A stretch of 64,000 nt of DNA, from NCBI GenBank assembly GCA_016165875.1, contig JABBOT010000016.1:8452946-8516945 (forward strand), given 5' to 3'. Position 1 is the stretch's first letter. The number at the start of each line of letters is the position of its first letter. A program made the translations under genes and the position numbers. Source of the stretch: Acanthopleura granulata. Its lineage: Eukaryota > Mollusca > Polyplacophora > Chitonida > Chitonidae. The notes under the pieces are model-generated. The model ran no database searches and was not told the DNA's origin. It saw only the letters and a list, made by a program, of their open reading frames with translations. Shown piece after piece: positions 12,134-23,700 of this stretch.

Positions 12134-15100
12134 TCACTGAGATTCAGTCTTGGATTTACCAGAGAAATCCTTGGACTCTGACGAAAACCCACTGGAATCC
12201 GATGAAACTGTCTTTGGCTCAGACAAATCATCCAGTACCTCTGTTGAAATATGGCCAGACTTTTCCTTCAACGGTGATGAAACCAGATAAAGTTCTTCGA
12301 AGTCGCTATCTTCTTTTTCTTCTGATCGCGCACTTTCATTCGCATCCTCACAATCCTCATTTTTCTTGGCCACTTCAGACACATTCTCCTTAGTCCCAGC
12401 CTGAATCTCAGGGTTGTTTTCTGCTGAGATTTTGTCTGAGATTTTATCACCGGAAGTTTCCATGTTATTTAAGGGTTCAGTTTCATTCGTTGTAAAGCCA
12501 CTATCACGCGCAACCTTTTCCTGTAAATCTGCTGGCAAACCAGCAGCCCGTTGGCGACGTTTTCGAGTTTTCCCGACAATTTCATCCCCTGACATTTCGT
12601 CCATGTCATCCTCGTCCGGTAAAAGCTGCTGGAAGACACTAGCGTCAGATTTCGGGGACTGGTTGCCAGGGTGACGCCGCACAGCCGATAGCTGCTGGTA
12701 ACGCGCCATTTTGGAAGTGACAATATCGCGCGTCATTTCGGGTTTCCGCTTCTGAAGTTTGCTAGCATTTTCGTCCTCCCCAGTTTCTGGCATACCCATC
12801 GCCAACTCTGCGGCGTGCTCTGTCAACAAGGGATCTTCAGGTGAGCTTTTCATGCTGCTGGAACAGGACATTTCCATACGATGCTGCCTTTCGTTTTCGT
12901 CACTGCTTTCACCCGAGTCCTGGTCGCCACTTCCATCCTCCCCTTCAGTTTTTCTACCCTCCAGCTTGTCCAACCACTGCTGCTTCTTCATCTCATGTTG
13001 TCTACCTGAAGAATGAAAGAGGATTTTATTCTTTTCATTCATCACTTATTTACTTATAGGATTGTTGTTAAATGCCCCACTCCAGAATTTTTCATTTTAC
13101 GACAGGGTAAAGGAAACCAGAGTATTTGGAGTAAACCACCAACCTTTCACAAATTACTGACAAACTTTCCCACGAATGACAAACAGATATACATGCAATA
13201 CTGGTGTCAGACAACTGGTCTTCAGTGAATGGTACATGTGGATGTTCTTGTCACTGAAAAACCAACTTGCTCACAGTAAAACCACTGACCTCTGGCAAGT
13301 TAGTGACAAATGTCATGTTGGTGACCACAGTATCCGATGAGGTCAGTTAAAAGGGTGAAGGAAACCAAAGTGCCAAGGGAAAACCCACCAACCTAACAAG
13401 GATAACAAGGAGAGCAGGAGTATGAGGAGACAATGTTCAAACTGTGGCATGTTGCTGACACACGCCATGATGGTGGAAGATAAGCGGTCGTCAACACAAC
13501 AGACTTCACAAGCTGACCCCCGAGTGCTGAGGACAATACTGTCATCAAGGGGCCACTAACAAGGAGACCAGGAGTATGGGTAGACAATGTGCAAACTGTG
13601 GCACGTTGCTGACACACGCCATGATGGTGGAAGATAAGCGGTCGTCAACACAACAGACTTCACAAGCTGACCCCCGAGTGCTGAGGACAATACTGTCATC
13701 AAGGGGCCACTAACAAGGAGAGCCGGAGTATGGGGAGACTCAATGTACAAACTGTGGCACTTAGTAAGGTCAAACACAACAATCTTCCCTCACAGAAACC
13801 GAGAGTGCATAAATGGATTCATACATTCTGAAAATAGTAAAAGCCGGCTCACATCTTTCTGCATCTTGTGAAGACATCCAACGTCTCATTTTGAAGAGAG
13901 CGAAGCCGAGTGTGATGATGCCAATCGCCACGGCAACAAACATGCCAGCTTTTGGGGTAGACCACCAAAACAGATCGTTATCCTGAAAAAATAATGATTT
14001 AGATGACAATGATACTGATGATAACTATCTTGATGATAATAACGAGAGGGTAACCATGATGGATAATGTCAATCACCACGGCAAACAAACATAATAATGA
14101 CAACAATGACTGACTAATGATGCCTGTTGTAAACCACTGACCTTGCCCAGTTACCTGAAAAACCTCCTTACTTATCCAGGCAGAGTCAGCTTTGGTCAAG
14201 TTTGATGCTGAAAATTACACTTTTCCAGTAGAATATCACCCTACCTTCTCCACAAACCCTCAAAAATGTGACTTAGTCATGGCCAAAATTTTAGGACATT
14301 GATCATACAAACAGGAGTGAAAATTCTGGAAATGCAGAAGATAATTTATTACTTTAGCTTAAATACAGACAGACAGGTGAAGATAATGAAACTTTAATAA
14401 GGATTCTCTTGAAACCAGATACTTTCCTACCTATTACATATTTTACACTTTTCTTTTGGTGTTTTCACCATACTGCGGGAAGGAAAATCACTAAATTAGA
14501 ATTGTGAACAATCACTATCTTCACTGCGGGCCACACGACTTCCTCACTCCTTCTGGATTTGAACCTATGAAATAATCAGTAACTTACGCCATTTTCCATC
14601 AGAGTCTGTATCTCAGGGTAGGCCAGTAGGAGCTCATTTCCAGACAGTTTACCATCCTTGTTTCTGTCATATTTCCTCAGCGAATCTTTCCACTTCTGGC
14701 AATTTAAAAAGAACCCGAGGTTTCTATAAACTCTAATTTGTCAACCTTAAAGCGTTTCAAAATTCTGGTTCATACCCCTTGAAGATTTCGAATTTCCAGA
14801 CTCTTTCATGGTTTTTACGGACCCCAAAAATTCACATTTTTCAGGCACTTGGGATGAACATTTGCAAACTTTCTTTTCTTTTTTTTTTATCTACTACTTC
14901 ATGAATATTCACGGCACTGAAACGGTTTCTACTGTTTTACCTGTTTTTTCAGTTCTCCTAAATAAATAACGTTTTCATCCTCATCCTTTAATGGCTTGTT
15001 ATAAAGATGGTCTTGATCTTCATCAAACTGGATAATGTCATCAATATCCTGACACAAGCTGAAAACAGAAAGTAAAGCACAACTTATGTCTTGTTTGATC

Positions 15101-17780
15101 ACCAATTGCCAATTCGCAACACCTGCTTCATTTACAAGAAAACGTCATGTCCGATGTCACTACATTTCAGCTGAGGCAAAAACAGCGCTGTATATATTTA
15201 TTAAGACTGGCCTGCTACATTCAAGTTATACCTAGCAAAAACTATTTTAAGGAAGGCCTCACAAGCACTGATAGCTTTTGTGAAAAATGTTGAAGTTTGC
15301 TTATTATGGGCATCATGCTAATGTGACTTATTTGACTCTAGCTTAATGCCTTATTTAAGAAATTTTCACTTTACATGATGGTAGTAAATTTAATTACTGG
15401 AATAAACTGGCAATACACCAACCACTGGTGAGTTACTGACAAAAAGGGGAAATCCACCAACCACTGGTGAGTTACTGACAAACTGGCAATCCACTGACCA
15501 CTTGTGAGTTACTGACAAACTGGCAATCCAATAACCACTGGTGAGTTACTGACAAACTGGCAATCCAATAACCACTGGTGAGTTACTGACAAACTGGCAA
15601 TCCACTAACCACTGGTGAGCTACTGACAAACTGCCAATCCAATAACCACTGGTGAGTTACTGACAAACTGGCAATCCACTGACCACTTGTGAGTTACTGA
15701 CAAACTGGCAATCCAATAACCACTGGTGAGTTACTGACAAACTGGCAATCCAATAACCACTGGTGAGTTACTGACAAACTGGCAATCCACTAACCACTGG
15801 TGAGCTACTGACAAACTGCCAATCCAATAACCACTGGTGAGTTACTGACAAACTTTCTGACATGTGACATAAAGATATGCCACACTGACACATTGCCAAT
15901 AACCTACAGGTAAGCCACATTAGCACACTGCCAGTGACATACAGGTATGCCACACTGACACATTGCCACTGACATACAGGTATGCCACATTGCCAGTAAC
16001 CTACAGGTCTGCCACATTGCCAGTGACATACAGGTATGCCATACTGGCATATTGCCAGTGACATACACGTATGCCACATTGCCACACTGCCACTGACTTA
16101 CAGGTATGCCACATTGCCACACTGCCGGTGACATACAGGTATGCCACACTGACATATTGCCAGTGACATACAGGTATGCCACACAGACACATTGCCAGTG
16201 ACATACAGGTATGCCACATTGACACATTGCCAGTGACATACAGCTATGCCACACTGACACATTGCCAGTGACATACAGCTATGCCACACTGACACATTGC
16301 CAGTGACATACAGCTATGCCATGCTGACACATTGCCAGTGACATACAGGTATGCCACACTGACACATTGCCAGTGACATACAGGTATGCCACGCTGACAC
16401 ATTGCCAGTGACATACAGCTATGCCACGCTGACACATTGCCAGTGACATACAGGTATGCCACGCTGACACATTGCCAGTGACATACAGTGTAGTGACATA
16501 CCACGCTGACACATTGCCAGTGACATACAGGTATGCCGCTGACACATTGCCAGTGACATACAGCTATGCCACGCTGACACATTGCCAGTGACATACAGCT
16601 ATGCCACGCTGACACATTGCCAGTGACATACAGGTATGCCACGCTGACACATTGCCAGTGACATACAGCTATGCCACGCTGACACATTGCCAGTGACATA
16701 CAGCTATGCCACGCTGACACATTGCCAGTGACATACAGGTATGCCACGCTGACACATTGCCAGTGACATACAGCTATGCCACGCTGACACATTGCCAGTG
16801 ACATACAGGTATGCCACGCTGACACATTGCCAGTGACATACAGGTATGCCACACTGACACATTGCCAGTGACATACAGCTATGCCACACTGACACATTGC
16901 CAGTGACATACAGCTATGCCATGCTGACACATTGCCAGTGACATACAGCTATGCCACACTGACACATTGCCAGTGACATACAGGTATGCCACGCTGACAC
17001 ATTGCCAGTGACACACAGGTACACCCCACTGGTTGAAAACATGTGATCTTCAACTGATACTAGACTCTGTAAGCAGCCATGGAAGAGCTACCACATATTA
17101 TCATTAAGGCCCCCTCAAGTAATAAGAACGAGGGAATCTAGAAATTCCCCGTCGAAGGCCAGGTCCTGTCAGCGTGGCATTCACAAAGTAGCAGAGGATT
17201 ACGAATGCAGCACGCAGCTTTCGAGAACTTTGCGAAATGACGTTGACGTTAGGGTCAATTTCCTATCCTTTAAAATTGCAGATTAATGTGTTCTGAAAAC
17301 TCTGCAGTTAGAATTTCGCTTGTGTTGTGTTTCGCCCAGCATCACTGGAGAACAAATCTGGGAATTCTTATTTCATCTCTGTTGATAAATTGTCGATACT
17401 GCCCATATCAGCCATGTTGCCAGTGACATACAGGTATTTGGGAATTCTCATTTCATCACTGCTGATAAATTGTCGATACTGCCCATACCAGCCATGTTGC
17501 CAGTGACATACAGGTATTTGGGAATTCTCATTTCATCACTGTTCATAAATTGTCAACATTGCCCATACCAGCCACGTTCCCAGTGGCTGGTACGGGCAGT
17601 ACTGACAGCTCAGGTTACATTGTGCAGATTGACCCTACCATGCCGTAAAGCGTGCGAGTTCCGCACACAAACGGACACCACTATTGTCATCACCGCGCCT
17701 CAAAAAGCAAGGTGTTCTCACCTCCACGAGAAGCTCAACGCTACAGCCAACAGGGCTAGTCCCGAACCTGCCGTTCCCAT
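12134..17780 (-). CDS. type I membrane protein with one luminal EF-hand, unknown family
   Basis: Five exons join in phase: 17780-17722, 15058-14941, 14695-14588, 13982-13853 and 13005-12134, giving 428 residues. All introns are GT-AG. Exon 1 encodes a signal peptide (MGTAGSGLALLAVALSFSW). Residues 20-59 are acidic (DIDDIIQFDEDQDH). Exon 3 carries a canonical EF-hand loop, DRNKDGKLSGNE (residues 69-80, Asp at positions 1 and 5, Asn at 3, Glu at 12). A single membrane segment follows at about 107-125 (AGMFVAVAIGIITLGFALF), capped by KMRRW. The cytosolic tail (126-428) is acidic, rich in Ser and probably disordered, with one basic cluster (GKTRKRRQR). The layout suggests an ER or secretory-pathway protein that senses or binds Ca2+ in the lumen; that is inference. 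Only one EF-hand is present, although they usually occur in pairs. I do not recognise an orthologue. The start is chosen because it gives a signal peptide followed by a good donor (GTGAGA). Confidence 0.85.
13055..13240 (-). mobile_element. SINE fragment, second type
   Basis: Minus-strand copy, in the fourth intron of the EF-hand gene, of a repeat whose body reads (plus strand) AAACCACCAACCTTTCACAA then TTACTGACAAACTTTCCCAC. Related segments occur at 39830, 41130, 44220 and, on the opposite strand, 27640 and 53030. Confidence 0.5.
13403..13780. repeat. 154-bp direct tandem repeat, about 2.4 units
   Basis: TAACAAGGAGA occurs at 13403, 13557 and 13711, a 154-bp period. The first two units are almost identical and the third is partial, ending near the donor of EF-hand exon 4. 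It lies entirely in intron 4 of that gene. Confidence 0.85.
15405..15858. repeat. 37-bp minisatellite with a 185-bp higher-order period
   Basis: Units of the type GAGTTACTGACAAACTGGCA plus ATCCA and ACCACTGGT repeat every 37 bp in intron 1 of the EF-hand gene. Variant units recur in the same order: the block of five starting near 15487 is repeated from about 15672, a 185-bp super-unit. The unit resembles the body of the second SINE type (TTACTGACAAACT). Confidence 0.85.
15880..17020. repeat. 35-bp minisatellite (about 32 units)
   Basis: Consensus on plus: GACACATTGCCAGTGACATA then CAGGTATGCCACGCT, 35 bp. Two alleles of one site alternate (CAGGTATG and CAGCTATG), together with CACACT, CACGCT and CATGCT variants. 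The left part (15880-16200) is more diverged than the right. Since 35 is not a multiple of three, all minus frames are open (Cys/Trp/His-rich) without being coding. It lies in intron 1 of the EF-hand gene. Confidence 0.9.
17355..17600. repeat. ~80-bp tandem repeat ending in a hairpin
   Basis: TTGGGAATTCTNATTTCATC occurs near 17359, 17438 and 17518, with a shared GCCAGTGACATACAGGTAT segment taken from the 35-bp array. The last unit ends in an inverted repeat: TGCCCATACCAGCCAC at 17560-17575 pairs with GTGGCTGGTACGGGCA at 17583-17598 with one mismatch and a 7-nt loop. Confidence 0.75.
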
Positions 17781-18377
17781 GACGTCTATCTGTCACTCAT
17801 CACAGTTCATACCTTGATGGCTCAGTCAGTACCAGTGAGAACACTTCTGAAAGTAATCCAATGACAAAGCTTTCAACTTCAGCTTAACATGAGACAATGA
17901 TCTTTGAGGCTGGCATGCTGCTAAATAAATCAAGGTGAAGCCACTGAAAACTGTAGCAAGCATATGCACGGAGGTCCTGAGTTCCACAGGAGACAAACTG
18001 TAAGTGCCTAGGGTGTGAGGTCACAGAATTCTGATGTTACAGGCAAGAAATGTATGTAGAGGGATGCATGACTAAACCAAACCTAATCCGAGGGAAGGTA
18101 AGGACTTTGTTCAGGTTTCCATTGAGGGGTACCAGGAAATGGTGGCTATATAATGACACTTGATCACTTAAAGGGAATGACCTCACAAAAATGAAGTTAT
18201 GATTAGGGGAGATGTTATGTCATGCATTTGACCTGCTAGAGGTACGTGGGGTGACTATTTGCAGCACAAACTGTTAGTCAACATTCTACTTTAACTAGGA
18301 GTCTCAGACATTGAATCGTCCGAGCAGCCTTGGACTAAGTGCTAACCACTTGGGCCACAGAGACCACCTAGCACATG

Positions 18378-18556
18378 CTGGGCGGTGTAATTAATCTATT
18401 TCTTCATTTCATTACCTGTGTTTGAAGCCGTTATCAAGAATATTTCACTTATACGATGGCGGCCAGCATTCTGGCGGGAGGAAACCAGGAAGAGCCTGGG
18501 GAAAATCACAAGCAATCGTAGGTTGCTGGCACACCTTCTCACATATGGCCTGAGAG
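18378..18556 (-). mobile_element. SINE, minus strand
   Basis: Read on plus: CAAGAATATTTCACTTATAC, GGCGGCCAGCATTCTGGC, GGGAGGAAACC, then AGGTTGCTGGCACACCTTCT, the reverse of the SINE body and tail. A tRNA-like head in the same orientation (minus GTGGCCCAAGTGGTTAGCAC) lies just left, at 18338-18357, and may belong to another copy. Confidence 0.75.
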
Positions 18557-18559
18557 AGA

Positions 18560-20706
18560 TCTAATATAAGACATCATATATGTCAGAATATAGCAATTCA
18601 AAGGTATGTTGCATGTACCTGGTCATAGGTATGAGACTGTAAGCCAAATCGGCACTGCAGAAGTCTCTCAAGATCACACTGATTTTGGACGAGACAAGGT
18701 GGGGGTTCTCGCAAACTACCGTGATTTCACTTGGGTTAATAATGCTGCTGTTGTTGGACGTGAGTGCCCCTGTCACCCTGTCTCATCCAAAACCAGCTAT
18801 TCTCGAGACTTTCTGCAATGACGATTCGGCTTATTAGGTCAGATTTTGGGGTATCTTTAGTTTTTCGTGACATTCACAGGTAAAAGTGAGAACTGCACCA
18901 TTAACCCGTAACTAGAGAGAAATCAACTTTCACTCTACAACGGGCCACAAGATAACATTGTGCACAAGGAAGAAAAATATATTAGAATGCACTCAACTTC
19001 AGACTTTGATTAGGTATCTTTTCAGATACCATTATTTTTTGTGTGTGATGGATTATTGAAATTTGTGTTTAGGCCTCTGTTAGAATACTTGTGGTAAAAG
19101 CATTCATTTTGTCATGAAAAAATGCAAAATTTTGCAGTAACTTTGATATATATCGTTAAACTTAAGTTTTCACTTGCCTTACCAATATGTTTCATTTTAA
19201 GGAGAAACAGAAAGAAGTATAAAAAAAGCTTTCATTGCTGAAGTGTCCCATTTATATGTGCTCCGTGAAGTGAGGTTACATTTTGACTTTTTCCTTCAGA
19301 AGTACCGAGAGACGCTACCCGCCCTTCAATACCAATAAAATCAACGCCGTGCTCCAAAGATTACATTTTTTGCTGATTTTGTGTATTTCACTCCATTGTG
19401 AATAATAAAGTGCATAGTTTTTATATATAAATTTATTTTAATTCCGTGTGGCAACGCTATCATTAGCTGAATAGAAGTACCATTTTTCATCTAGTTTATC
19501 CACTGCTGTCGAAATAAAATTGAAAAGATTCGTGGGAAAAATGTATTAAATGTACTAAAAATTACCGAAGCAATTGTTGTCCCTGTGATTCGAGTAAAGA
19601 AAACTTTCGTTTTCAAGAATCAGAAAAACTCCCAGATCCGTCAGCATGGTCCGCAATCTTTTCGGCATTTTCCGGGAACCGTTATACCACAGCGCCAGAT
19701 AACAACGATTTCTAAGAACCGAATTAACGAAGTCTTAAAACTACAAAATGTCACAGACATTCGCTCGACAGATAATAATCACGCACATCTAAAAACACCA
19801 TCGAAAAATACCTACATCTTTCCCAGAAATATCCTCAACGAAATGATGAAAACCGCAAGACCAACTGCGCCTGCGCATCACGATTACTTCCTGTTGCAAT
19901 ACGCGCCGGGATCTTTATTGGTAACCCTGCTTGTATCAGCTTTATTTATTTTGATTCACTGGTGTGATTTTCACGTTTTCCCACTTACGCTTTGCCTAGA
20001 GTTATTTTAACCCTAACAACAAAGCAAGGAAAAAAGCAAATAATTTCAGCCGGAAGCACGTGCTTCTGTTTACAGTTTCTGGTGCATGGCTATAGCAGAC
20101 AACCTGCCGGTCTTCATCTGGTGCGCAATTGTCGTCAGCATGGAACGAAAGCCAACGTGACGATACGAGAGAGGCATCGCTCGAAGGCAGTTGGAGCCGG
20201 GTTGCAGTATTTTTCACTGTTCAAATAGCTGTGAGGTAGTTGCTCATGCCAGATTCTGACCACACATATATTTTTGACCGATTTCGCAGACAGTACCTTC
20301 TAAATCTAATGCTGTCTAATTTCGTCATGTAAAATTAAACGCCCCATCAAGGCTCTTGTCGTGCTTGTGTCATAGGTGCACATACACTGCACATTTGTCA
20401 CACAGGCTAAGTACAGTGATCATTTATTTCTAAACTTTTCATGCCCTCTGCCTTGCCCATGTCTTGTTTTGCATGGCGATATATTTTTTCTTTCAAGTCC
20501 AAAAGAAGAAAAAGAAATACGATAAATAAACAAATAAAGGATTACATACAGCCCGTGATGTATTGTTGACTGCAGGCTACTCAAGTCAACAACTCCAGAA
20601 CCGTCTTTCGTTGTGTTATGTACACGCACATTTTATCGGCCAATTTTAGAGCTTTACTTAAAGTGTAATTTTTGTAAATCTGCGCAAAATGATGCCATTA
20701 AAATAT
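18560..20706. other. intergenic, no gene recognised
   Basis: Mostly AT-rich spacer between the divergently transcribed EF-hand gene and RNPC3. A 141-codon plus frame (19585-20010) begins with GTG, has no recognised motif and a late first ATG. The stretch 19850-20220 is relatively GC- and CpG-rich and could hold promoter sequence; that is inference. Confidence 0.4.
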
Positions 20707-20712
20707 GCTTGA
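20707..20712. repeat. left 6-bp flank repeat (GCTTGA) of the hAT-like element
   Basis: GCTTGA abuts the left inverted repeat and is repeated at 25418-25423 immediately after the right end, as expected of a target-site duplication. Six bp is shorter than the 8 bp usual for hAT elements. Confidence 0.6.
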
Positions 20713-23700
20713 CAGGGGTCCCAGCCCTCCTATATTTCCTGTATGTTAAATAGGATCCTATAAATCTCCTGATATTTGGGAAAAATTCCTATATTTCCTA
20801 TTAGTTTTTTTATTTTTTTATTTATTTTTTTTTTTGTCATTTGCACAAAAAAATTCTTCTCGCATGTACGTGTACGTCTGCGTGGATGACTGTAGGGCCT
20901 ATGGTTTTTAACGAGCGAGGCTTCACTTCCTTCAGCTACCCTCTTGTTATGCTGATAGTCTATGAACATGGAGGATGTCAAAATTCTGAAGACTGGAAAC
21001 GGAGAAAATGGCAAGTATATTTTATTTATCCGTCAAGGAATTTCTAAACGGAAACTATTTGTTGAATATATGTGTGATATATCATTTCTCCTCATTCAGC
21101 TAAAATGTTATTCTAACAACAAAGTTATTTTATTTATACATCCAGAAAGTCGAATCATCTAAATAGTAAATAATTGCAGGATAAATGCATGATTCATCAT
21201 TTCTTAACATTCAGCTAAATTGTAATTTTCAATAGAACTTATTCATAAATCAGAAATATGAAAGGAACATTATGAAAGATTATTATATTTTTTTACTTGT
21301 TATGGTATTGTTTTCTGGGTTCTGTTAAATTTTATTATTAATCAGATTGCAGTTTGTTAGAATTATGTAACTGCCGACTTTGTTTTGCTGTTTTGCTGTT
21401 TCACTTAATAACCAAAATATCCAGCTAGTGAAGGTTGGGTGGGTTGGGGTGGATAAAGGACTTATTTTTGCAGATTGAAACTGTGTGGTGTCTTATCTGT
21501 ACAAGAAATGACCAGGGATTGTCTACCTAACTCTGGCTGGTAAATTACATTATGCATTTCTTACCAGTCTTTTCCCCTTTTCAGATATAACTGAAGAAAA
21601 CTGGTAAGGTGTGTTTAATACATCGGTTTTTATCGTTTGCATGCGTTATATTGCAGATATGTTTGTTCATCATTGCAATTTTCTTGACTGTTATGTATTT
21701 CATACAGCTTTCGTGTTATGTAAGTTAAAAAAAGTAACTGGTGTTATGTTCTGTTTCAGACCGACAACCTTCGCTATGCCGGGTGTCAGACCCTGATTCA
21801 ACCCAGTTTGGCTGAAAAGTGGACATGGCTGTAAGCCTTCTGAATGGTGTCAGCCCAGTTAAACGTCTGTTTATGCTGCATTTTGCTCTCTCTGCAATTC
21901 TGAAGTCCGATGTGATAACCAGGGACTTCAACAACTTGTGCAACATTCTAAATGTAAAGGTCACCAAAAGTGAGCCAAGGAAATACTAGGTGGTTCTCAG
22001 ATGACACTGATCTTTGCTCATACAACAACTGCTTCTGTTTTGAGTTCAGTATCCTCTCCTGCAACAAGAACCAGGGATCATTGGTTTTTCTGTTGTGAAT
22101 GGATGCACTTACAAAGACGGAACTGATCTGGACCTTAAAAGTTGTTAATTCACATTTCATTCACTCATCTTGTGGTGGTCTGAAAGAAGTAGTTATGGCA
22201 GTGCTTCCTGGAGCCATACCAGATGGTTTTTCAATGAGCTCATCTAAAATTTCATACCTGATTAGTGATGCAACTGGGCCTTACTTCCAGCGGGTGATCA
22301 ATAATGATGTCAAGAAGTCTGATGAACGATTCAGTCTTTCTTATGACGATACAACAGATGCACAAAATTTGAAGCAGCTTGAAATTAAGGTGGGGTACTG
22401 GTCTGAAGATCCAGATCAGATTGTTGTGCACCATCTCAAGACCGTTCTGAAGAAGATTACGTCTGTCGTCCATGAGGCTGGCTTGCAGCTGAAGAATTTG
22501 CTGATGTTAGGGAGTGAAGGACCGAATGTCAGCATCACTGTCTGGCGTATGGTTAACAAAGCTGTAACAGATATGTGGGCCCCAGGGCCTCTAGATGTCA
22601 GAAGATGTACTCTCCACATAGTACACAATTCTTTTGGCAAGGGCTGGGAGAATACTGCTCAAATATTCCAGAAGTTGATGTTGATATTTTTTACTGGTTT
22701 AAGTGGTCTGCAGCCAGGTCTTCTGATCTATAAAATGTTCATAGAAAGATTGGGATAGAAGCCTTTGAAACAAGTTGAATGACGGCGGTTGTCTCTGGGA
22801 CCTGCTGTAGAACATATTCTGGAGATCTGGAAATCCCTTATCGAGTACTTTCTAGTTTTTCTGCCAAAGCACAACCCCAACAACTTATCAAAACTCAGGT
22901 ATAAAAGGATCAAGGTGGAACTTCAGAGACCAGAAATCATAACCCAACCCAACATTCTCAAGTTTCTCTCCTCTACATTTGCCGAGTTCTTGGCCTTCTT
23001 CCAGTCTGAGAAACCACTCATTCATATTCTCTATGATAAACTTTGTGATCTACTCAAAACGTTAATTAGGCAAGTGATGAAGAATTCTACTGTTGATGCA
23101 GCCCAAAATCTTCAGCTACTTGATGTCTCAATTGTCAACAACAGGCTCGAAAGAATGGCTATTGGAACTGGAGAAGAATGTCGTAAAAGCCTTGGTAAGT
23201 TGCAGGTGTCTGAGAGGGAGAAAATACTGCTTGGAATCCGAAAATTCTACCAGGCGGCGATTCAGCATCTTCAAAAAAAGCGTCCCCTCTCCAGCAAAAT
23301 CCTGACACATGCCAGATGTTTACAACCTCAAAATCGTTCTTCCAATTGGTCTGTCAGATCAGTCCAAAGCCTATCCGGAGAACTAAGACGAGATTTTGAC
23401 AGTGACATCATTGCCGATGAATGGAGGGTCTATCAGGCCGAAAGCATCCCAGCAGACTGGTCCCAGGAAATAAAACAGGATGGGGCTGTCTTAATGAGGA
23501 GGATTGATATGTGTTGGTCAAAGTCTTTGGATTGAAGAATTGCACATGAAGCTGCAAGTTTCCAGTGAAGGTTGTTTTGGCCCTGTCCCATGGAAACAGT
23601 GATGTAGAAAGGGCATTTTCAGTATGTAACGAAAGTTTTACCAAAGACAGGGTAAGCCTAAGTGAGGCTTCAATTAATGGCCTTTAGGCAGCAACTGATG

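Noticed and set aside
16244..16930. Minus-strand frame of 228 codons, Cys/Trp/His-rich, looking like a small-Cys-repeat protein
   Set aside because: It is the 35-bp array; all minus frames are open and the region is intron 1 of the EF-hand gene with good flanking splice sites.
15880..17020. CRISPR-like array (35-bp regular units)
   Set aside because: There are no unique spacers, the units are contiguous, the genome is eukaryotic and there are no cas genes.
19585..20010. 141-codon plus frame as a gene
   Set aside because: It starts with GTG, the first ATG is late, there is no motif, and no splice partner was found.
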